From: Desulfohalovibrio reitneri
GTDB taxonomy: Bacteria; Desulfobacterota; Desulfovibrionia; Desulfovibrionales; Desulfovibrionaceae
Direction of reading: 5' to 3'
Length of the DNA: 64,000 nt
Assembly (NCBI RefSeq): GCF_000711295.1
Contig: NZ_JOMJ01000003.1
Location: 1,499,501 to 1,563,500, forward strand
Shown here: one piece after another, positions 59,337-64,000 of the stretch
Numbering within the stretch: the first letter of the stretch is position 1
Layout: every line of letters starts with the position of its first letter
Notes under the pieces: generated by a model
What the model saw: only the letters and a program-made list of their open reading frames with translations
The model's database searches: none
What the model was told of the DNA's origin: nothing
Made by a program: the position numbers and the translations under genes

Positions 59337-60263
59337 TTAAGTCTCCTTGTGTTCGTGCGGTTTCCGTGCGGGCTGGAAGAGAAGGCGCAGGCCGGAGGGA
59401 AGTTCCTCGGCCAACGCGGGAAGCGGGGTCAGTCCGGCTTCGCGCAGCAGTTCGGCCAGCTCGTCCTCGGAGAAGCCGAGCCAGCGGTCGCCGTGCCGGG
59501 TCCGCATGTCTTCCTTGCCGTGCTTATCAAAATCGACCACCAGTAGAGTCCCGCCCGGCCGGATGGTGCGGGCCGACTCGGTCAGCCCCTCGGCGGGGTG
59601 GGAAAGGTGGTGCAGGGCCATGCAAATCAGTGCCGCGTCGGCCTCCGCGTCGCGCAGGGGCAGGTGCTCAAGCTCGCCTATGCGCAGGGAGGCCCAGTCC
59701 ACGTCGCCCAGGCGCTGGCGGGCGGCCCGCAGCATGCCCGGCGAGTGGTCCACGCCGATGACGCGCCCGGCCCGCTGGTGCAGCGACGGCAGCAGCGCGC
59801 CGTCCCCGCAGCCCAGGTCGGCGGCGGTGGAGCACTCCGGCAGGAGCGCCTGCACCCGGCCGCCCAGGTCCAGGTCGCCCAGCACCTCGCGTGAGAAGCA
59901 CTCCCAGTCCGTGGCGATGGCGTCGAAGAAACGGCGGGTCTCGTCGCGGCGCCGCTCGGCCACGTGTCGGGCGGCCTCGCGGTCGCGGGCCAGGGGGCCT
60001 TCCTCCAGAAAAGGAGAGACAGCCTCCAGGTACTCCTGCTGGCTGCCCTGGTCGGCGGCCGAGTAAAAAACCCAGAGCCCGTCGCGGCGGGGCTGGACGA
60101 GGCCCACCTCGGCCAGCAGGCCGAGATGGTGGGAAACGCGGGATTGTGGAAGACCCAGGGCCTGGACGATCTCGCCCACGTTCAGTTCGCGCTCCATGAG
60201 CACGGCCAGAATGCGGACGCGGGTCTCGTCGGCCAGCGCCTTGCTGTATCTAAGTATTTCCAT
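59337..60263 (-). CDS. sahR: ArsR-family regulator fused to a SAM-dependent methyltransferase domain (SahR-like)
   Basis: 308 residues. Residues 1-90 are an ArsR winged helix (YSKALADETRVRILAVLMERELNVGEIVQALGLPQSRVSHHLGLLAEVGLVQPRRDG), without the usual metal-binding CxC. Residues 130-300 are a class I methyltransferase fold with the SAM loop AADLGCGDGALLPSL, IGVDHSPGML and FSEDELAELLREAGL. This fusion beside ahcY matches SahR, described in Desulfovibrio as a repressor of methionine/SAM-cycle genes that responds to S-adenosylhomocysteine. The domain may bind SAH rather than catalyse. It is cotranscribed with ahcY and preceded by a likely operator. Confidence 0.88.
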   Translation of the reverse strand: MEILRYSKALADETRVRILAVLMERELNVGEIVQALGLPQSRVSHHLGLLAEVGLVQPRRDGLWVFYSAADQGSQQEYLEAVSPFLEEGPLARDREAARHVAERRRDETRRFFDAIATDWECFSREVLGDLDLGGRVQALLPECSTAADLGCGDGALLPSLHQRAGRVIGVDHSPGMLRAARQRLGDVDWASLRIGELEHLPLRDAEADAALICMALHHLSHPAEGLTESARTIRPGGTLLVVDFDKHGKEDMRTRHGDRWLGFSEDELAELLREAGLTPLPALAEELPSGLRLLFQPARKPHEHKET

Positions 60264-60269
60264 AGTGCA

Positions 60270-60291
60270 ATATCAATCAATGTTGATGTAT
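60270..60291. promoter_or_regulatory. putative SahR operator
   Basis: ATATCAA (60270-60276), 6-nt centre, TTGATGTAT (60283-60291), an AT-rich imperfect palindrome seven bases upstream of the regulator's start codon. Position and symmetry suit autoregulation by the ArsR-type protein. Confidence 0.6.
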
Positions 60292-60516
60292 GGATAAGAG
60301 AGCTACACGCTTCCCCGGCCCTCGTCAAGGGGCCTTTTGGTGGTTGCCTTGGCGGACGGAAGAACATAGGGGGGACGTGCCGCCAGTGGCTGAGATATTT
60401 GCCCCGGGACGGACCGCCGGGATGGCTCGGTCTCGACTCGAGCGCGATCTTATATGATGATGCACCCGGGCGACTCGGCGCGTTGGCAAGCCACCGCGGC
60501 GGATGTGGAGCGACGA

Positions 60517-61002
60517 ATGACCTGGCGCAAACGAACTCGCGACAACTCCGAGGGCCGGGCCGCGGCGGCCGGTGACGAGGTGCGTTCCCTGCTGGAGCGC
60601 ATGGGCGGCTCGGAGCGAACGGACGCTGTGCGCCTGTGGCGTTCCTGGCGCGAGGTGCTGGGCGACGAGCTGGCGGACATGGTCCGCCCCTTGGGAATTC
60701 GCGGCCGCACGCTGGTACTGGGCGCGGAGGGCCCCATGGTCATGCAGGAGCTGTCCTTCCTGGCCCCGGACATCGTCACCAAATGCAACGTTTTCCTGGG
60801 CCGGGAGCTGTTTGACAAGGCCACATTCGAACTGCTACACGACCGGGTTCCGCTCGATGTCGAGCGGGCGGCGAGCCCCCAAAAGGCCCGCCCAGCGCCC
60901 CGGCCGCCGGAGAATCTCGGCGGGCTGGAGCGTCTCAAGGAGTCCGACGATCCGGTGGGCAGGAGCTACCGCGCCTACCTCCGCCGGTTCGGCAAGATAT
61001 AG
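60517..61002 (+). CDS. DUF721 (DciA-like) protein
   Basis: 161 residues from ATG 60517, seven bases after GGAG; ATG 60454 in the same frame lacks a good site. The domain is recognised by VRSLLERMGGSERTDAVRLWRSWREVLGDELADMVRPLGIRGRTLVLGAEGPMVMQELSFLAPDIVTKCNVFLG, the order of DUF721. In many bacteria this family (DciA) recruits the replicative helicase, but that form has extra features I cannot confirm. It is followed 20 nt later by the gene at 61023. Confidence 0.78.
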   Translation: MTWRKRTRDNSEGRAAAAGDEVRSLLERMGGSERTDAVRLWRSWREVLGDELADMVRPLGIRGRTLVLGAEGPMVMQELSFLAPDIVTKCNVFLGRELFDKATFELLHDRVPLDVERAASPQKARPAPRPPENLGGLERLKESDDPVGRSYRAYLRRFGKI

Positions 61003-61022
61003 AGGTTTTACCGGAGGAAGCC

Positions 61023-61460
61023 ATGAGCGAAGAAGAAAAGGTCCAGGAAGAGGCCGTGGAGACCGAGGCCGCCGAAACCGAGGAAAAGAAGGGCATCGGC
61101 GAGGTCAAGGAGGACGGGTCCTACGAGATCAAGTTCGAGGAACTCGGACTGAGCAAGGACCTGGAGAAGATGACGGCCAAGGAGCTTCGCGATCTCTGCA
61201 TCGAGAAGCTGCCCATGATCCAGGGCGTCTCCTCCATGAGCAAGGAGGAGATCATCTCCACCATCAAGGAGATGTTCGGTCTGGAGACCGAGCCCACGGC
61301 CGCCGAGGTGAACAAGGGCAAGATCCTGGAGCTCAAGAGCACCATGCGCGACCTCAAGGCGCAGCGCGACCAGACCGAGGACCCCGCCCAGCGGGACCGC
61401 CTGCGCAAGCGCATCTCCAAGCTCAAGAAGCAGACCCGCCGCCTGGCCAAGTCCGCCTAG
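61023..61460 (+). CDS. Rho N-terminal-like/helical acidic protein
   Basis: 145 residues after GGAGGAAGCC. An acidic N-terminus (MSEEEKVQEEAVETEAAETEEKK) precedes a segment LEKMTAKELRDLCIEKLPMIQGVSSMSKEEIISTIKEMFG that resembles the small helical SAP/Rho-N fold, and a basic coiled helix (LRKRISKLKKQTRRLAKSA) ends the protein. A nucleic-acid-associated role is plausible. It is followed by a terminator. Confidence 0.72.
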   Translation: MSEEEKVQEEAVETEAAETEEKKGIGEVKEDGSYEIKFEELGLSKDLEKMTAKELRDLCIEKLPMIQGVSSMSKEEIISTIKEMFGLETEPTAAEVNKGKILELKSTMRDLKAQRDQTEDPAQRDRLRKRISKLKKQTRRLAKSA

Positions 61461-61503
61461 CGGACCGGACACAGGCCCCGCGGGACGCCTCCGCGAAAAC
61501 GCG

Positions 61504-61547
61504 CCGCCCCTCCGCCTCCGCCACAGGCGGCGGAGGGGCGCGCTTTT
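61504..61547 (+). terminator. terminator after the Rho-N-like gene
   Basis: CGCCCCTCCGCC (61504-61515) pairs with GGCGGAGGGGCG (61529-61540), followed by CGCTTTTC. Confidence 0.75.
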
Positions 61548-61747
61548 CGTGCGTCCACCGTCTTTTTGGGCAGCCTTTGGCCGAGGTGCGGCGAAATCAC
61601 CGCTCTCACCTCTCCTTTCACGGGGCCGACCCCTTGTGCCGGGGACGTTGGAGGCCTTGCAAAGCGGCCCCGGAGCCGGCTGAAAATCTTCCCCAAAAAA
61701 GGGTTGACAGCCAAGGCCAAGGCCCTTACAAGCTTTCTCTCGCGCGC

Positions 61748-61822
61748 TGGGGGATCGTCTAGCTGGCAGGACGACGGGTTCTGGCTCCGTTAACCTAGGT
61801 TCGAATCCTAGTCCCCCAGCCA
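61748..61822 (+). tRNA. tRNA-Gln (anticodon CTG)
   Basis: 75 nt with encoded CCA. Acceptor TGGGGGA/TCCCCCA pairs, anticodon loop TTCTGGC on stem ACGGG/TCCGT gives CTG, T-arm CTAGG-TTCGAAT-CCTAG. Confidence 0.95.
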
Positions 61823-61838
61823 ACTTTTTTTTACCAGC

Positions 61839-61916
61839 GTCCCCATCGTCTAGCCCGGCCCAGGACACCGGCCTTTCACGCCGGCGACGGGGGTTCAAAT
61901 CCCCCTGGGGACGCCA
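61839..61916 (+). tRNA. tRNA-Glu (anticodon TTC)
   Basis: 78 nt with encoded CCA. Acceptor GTCCCCA/TGGGGAC pairs, anticodon stem CCGGC-CTTTCAC-GCCGG gives TTC, T-arm GGGGG-TTCAAAT-CCCCC. It follows tRNA-Gln by 16 nt and is probably cotranscribed. Confidence 0.95.
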
Positions 61917-61927
61917 AAGTAAATCCC

Positions 61928-61960
61928 GAAGGGGCTGCTCACCGAGTAGCCCCTTCTTTT
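61928..61960 (+). terminator. terminator of the tRNA-Gln/tRNA-Glu unit
   Basis: GAAGGGGCT (61928-61936) pairs with AGCCCCTTC (61948-61956), followed by TTTTATTTT. Confidence 0.88.
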
Positions 61961-62769
61961 ATTTTGCCGGGATTGCCGCAGTACTTCGCGGCTCTCTTCA
62001 TCCCGTACGACTCGCTCCGCTCGCCTAACTGCTGGAGGTCCGGCGACGGCTCACAGTTTGCGGGGCGGCACCATTGGACTGCCCTTCATGTTAGCTCGAG
62101 GGGAGGTGCTGGGGAAATTGGAACCTTCGTTGCTTTGGCCGAATGAGTTCGATTGCGGGGTTAAAAAGAGCGGGGTTGGCCTGGGGCCAATGTTTCTTGG
62201 TACGTGGGCGGTAATTCCCGACAGCCTCTCCCTGGAAGCAACACTCCTTTTTCAAGAAAGACTGCTGACCTTCCGACCCGTTTCCCCACTTTGCCGATAA
62301 GCGGCTCTCGGCTTCGCAAACTCCACCGCGCGTGCTATCCTTATTCCGAGTCTTTTGTTCTATCCGCACGTGCCGCGGCAAGGAGGGACAAGTGGGTCAC
62401 GCCCTCACCGCTACTTTCCGCAGGGATGCGCCTGGGGCCCGGCACTTTGCCGCGCCCTGTTTCAGGCAAGAGGGGCTGTTGCCGATGGCCGCTCCGGCAA
62501 GGCAAGGATTCCCACGGGGCCACCCGTCCGGCCCGCCCCACAAAAGCCCCGCGCCCCAGGGTCAACCATCCCGGAACCCTGGGCGGACCGACCATCCCGT
62601 CTCCCCTCTCCCGGACAATTCCTCGTCCTCGTTCACTCGCCTAGCGCATCCCCACCGTTCAGGGCACGACACATGGAGCCAGTGGTTTCCATGCGCGGGA
62701 CACGACATGGCCAAGAGGACTGAACCAGACGCGCATTCGTAGCATCCGATACGCCGTGGAGTGTTGCCC
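61961..62769. other. 809-nt region without recognised gene
   Basis: No frame has a ribosome site and protein-like composition together; the longest frames are short and low in complexity or overlap on both strands. Local AT content is higher than in coding neighbours around 62090-62370. No tRNA-like or other known RNA pattern was seen. It may hold decayed sequence or an unrecognised RNA. Confidence 0.45.
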
Positions 62770-63240
62770 ATGTTTCACCAGGGTCCACAAGCCGCCCGCT
62801 CGCCGCTGCTCATCGCGCTTGCGGTCGCCGCTATCATCTGCTCCGCAAGCCCGGCCGCAGCCCTGCAGGTGCATCCCGCTCCCGAGGGGCTCTACGTCCA
62901 TCAATTTGGGCACTTCCTCTTTTTCCTCACTTCCATTCTGCTGCTGTTTGGCCTGGGGCTAAGCGCGCTTCCCAAGGGCCGGGGCAGGCTCTACCTTCGC
63001 GTTTCCTGCCTGCTGTTCGCGCTGTGGAATGCCGCCACCTTTTCAGCGCATCTGGTGCATCTTTATTTGGATGTTGCCCCTTTTGTTGGAGACAATCCAT
63101 GGACCATGACCATATCCAGCGAGCTCGGCAACATCGCCCTGCTGTATTACTTCCTGTCTTTTGACCATCTTTTGGCTGTTCCCGCCATGCTCTTTTTCGT
63201 TCTCGGCCTCCGCAGTTTCTTGAAGGAAGTTTCGGCATGA
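62770..63240 (+). CDS. small integral membrane protein coupled to a sensor kinase
   Basis: 156 residues from ATG 62770 after GTGGAG; GTG 62761 is an in-frame alternative. A signal-like first segment (cleavage possible after AAA near residue 30) is followed by three or four membrane helices. Histidines sit at helix ends: YVHQFGHFLFF, FSAHLVHLYL and FDHLLAV, a pattern that could bind heme or metal, though this is speculation. The stop overlaps the ATG of the next gene (ATGA), so it probably forms one sensor unit with that kinase. Confidence 0.75.
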   Translation: MFHQGPQAARSPLLIALAVAAIICSASPAAALQVHPAPEGLYVHQFGHFLFFLTSILLLFGLGLSALPKGRGRLYLRVSCLLFALWNAATFSAHLVHLYLDVAPFVGDNPWTMTISSELGNIALLYYFLSFDHLLAVPAMLFFVLGLRSFLKEVSA

Positions 63241-64000
63241 CGGAACCACCCGTATACATGATCTGGATCGTCGATACGCTTGGCTCGACCTGCATGATCC
63301 TGCTCGCCGTGGTCGCTCTCAATTTCGCACTTCGCTTGTCCCGCAAGGAACCGGACAATCTCATGTGGTCCTATCTGGTGGCCCTGACCATGGCACTGGC
63401 CGCCTTTTCCTTGAGTCGCGGGTTCGGCCACCTGGCGCGGATTATACTTCTCAGCACAGGAAGCATGGACACATGGCTTCGCATCGCGCCCATCTCAGGC
63501 ACGGCCAACACGACAACCTTCATCATCATCGCCTCCGTATCCCTCTTCTATAAAAAGGTTGAAGAGGGCGTGGACATCATTCGGCATTACACAAAAGAAC
63601 TTGAACGGTCCTACAACATACTCGGTGACGCGCACCAGCGGCTGAAAATGAACCAGGAACGCATTGTCTCGCTGGAACGAAAAAATTTGGCGTGCAAAAC
63701 AGTCACCAGCATCGCCCACCAAACACGCAACCCGCTGCAAACCATCGGCGGCTTTGCGCGGCTCATTGGGACGGACGACGCGACCCCGGACGAGATACGG
63801 GAAAAAGCGGACATCATTTATTCAGAGGCGGCCTCTCTGGAAGGGCTGATAGGCAGCATCCTGAAAACCCAAGGGCAGATCGAAACCGAATTGCAGTCCA
63901 TGCACGCAGGGGACGTGTTGAGGGAGGCCGTGCGATTAAACTCCGACTACGCCAGAAAGTCCGGCGTGAAGCTGGAGTGTGCCGAAGAGGATGGGCCACT
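63237..64000 (+). CDS. membrane sensor histidine kinase (partial, cut by the right edge)
   Basis: 254 residues are visible. Three membrane helices lie at about 8-30, 42-70 and 82-105, with the second containing SRGFGHLARII. A short coiled segment (LERSYNILGDAHQRLKMNQERIVSLERK) leads to a HisKA domain with the H-box TSIAHQTRNPLQTIGGFARL near 160. The catalytic ATPase domain begins at the edge and continues outside. It is translated from an ATG overlapping the previous stop, so the pair likely senses a membrane signal together. Confidence 0.88.
   Translation, partial: MTEPPVYMIWIVDTLGSTCMILLAVVALNFALRLSRKEPDNLMWSYLVALTMALAAFSLSRGFGHLARIILLSTGSMDTWLRIAPISGTANTTTFIIIASVSLFYKKVEEGVDIIRHYTKELERSYNILGDAHQRLKMNQERIVSLERKNLACKTVTSIAHQTRNPLQTIGGFARLIGTDDATPDEIREKADIIYSEAASLEGLIGSILKTQGQIETELQSMHAGDVLREAVRLNSDYARKSGVKLECAEEDGP

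Noticed and set aside
62091-62381. 96-codon minus-strand frame in the gene-poor region
   Set aside because: Weak start context, no recognisable motif and partly overlapping frames on the other strand; kept as unassigned intergenic DNA.

Overview
The window reads as chromosome of a high-GC sulfate-reducing deltaproteobacterium of the Desulfovibrio type. The decisive evidence is a dissimilatory sulfite reductase locus (dsrA-dsrB-dsrD-dsrN plus a YcaO gene), supported by a Desulfovibrio-type bacterioferritin, a tungsten-type aldehyde:ferredoxin oxidoreductase, an SahR-like regulator in front of ahcY, and a very large number of sensory proteins. Identifications rest on motifs and remembered family members, not on database searches.

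Layout. 1-3157: minus-strand respiratory operon (mono-heme cytochrome c, Tat-exported molybdopterin oxidoreductase, 4Fe-4S subunit running off the left edge), driven by a sigma70-type promoter whose spacer is a palindrome. 3656-7480: tRNA-Leu, a GNAT acetyltransferase coupled to a frameshifted aminotransferase, an AT-rich stranger gene and an ADP-ribosylglycohydrolase. 7567-18572: signalling block with a degenerate HD-GYP response regulator, a 1633-residue sensor kinase, a GGDEF/EAL protein, CheZ and a GGDEF cyclase. 18757-22920: AOR with its own MoaD-like and E1-like genes, then small unknown genes. 23080-30475: two unknown genes and the dsr operon. 30555-35888: VTT membrane protein, glycosyltransferase, initiator tRNA, SulP transporter with universal stress protein, an apparently orphan YoeB toxin and bacterioferritin. 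36102-41450: MscS channel and a four-gene envelope unit (TPR/OmpA-like lipoprotein, ECF sigma factor, membrane protein paralogous to the lipoprotein, glycine/asparagine-repeat exported protein). 41821-49715: a two-kinase/response-regulator operon, a stress protein, ThpR and a CinA-type amidase. 49821-57252: two IS3 copies in opposite orientation, the first broken by an IS5/IS1182-type element, enclosing a CopB-type copper ATPase and an acyltransferase-like membrane protein. 57253-64000: structured repeats and hairpins, the ahcY/SahR pair, a DUF721 protein, tRNA-Gln and tRNA-Glu, and a membrane protein coupled to a sensor kinase cut by the right edge.

How it fits together. Sulfite reduction needs DsrAB, its activator DsrD and amidated siroheme (DsrN); the YcaO protein, translationally linked to dsrN, is the least explained member. 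Three genes (aminotransferase, ADP-ribosylglycohydrolase, dsrN) are each off frame by one base in a C/G homopolymer, which suggests sequencing errors or slippage rather than true decay. The most original candidates are the ECF sigma unit in which the presumed anti-sigma protein and the neighbouring lipoprotein share the same TPR plus OmpA-like region, and a family of multi-hairpin intergenic repeats found three times, twice right beside the IS3 copies.
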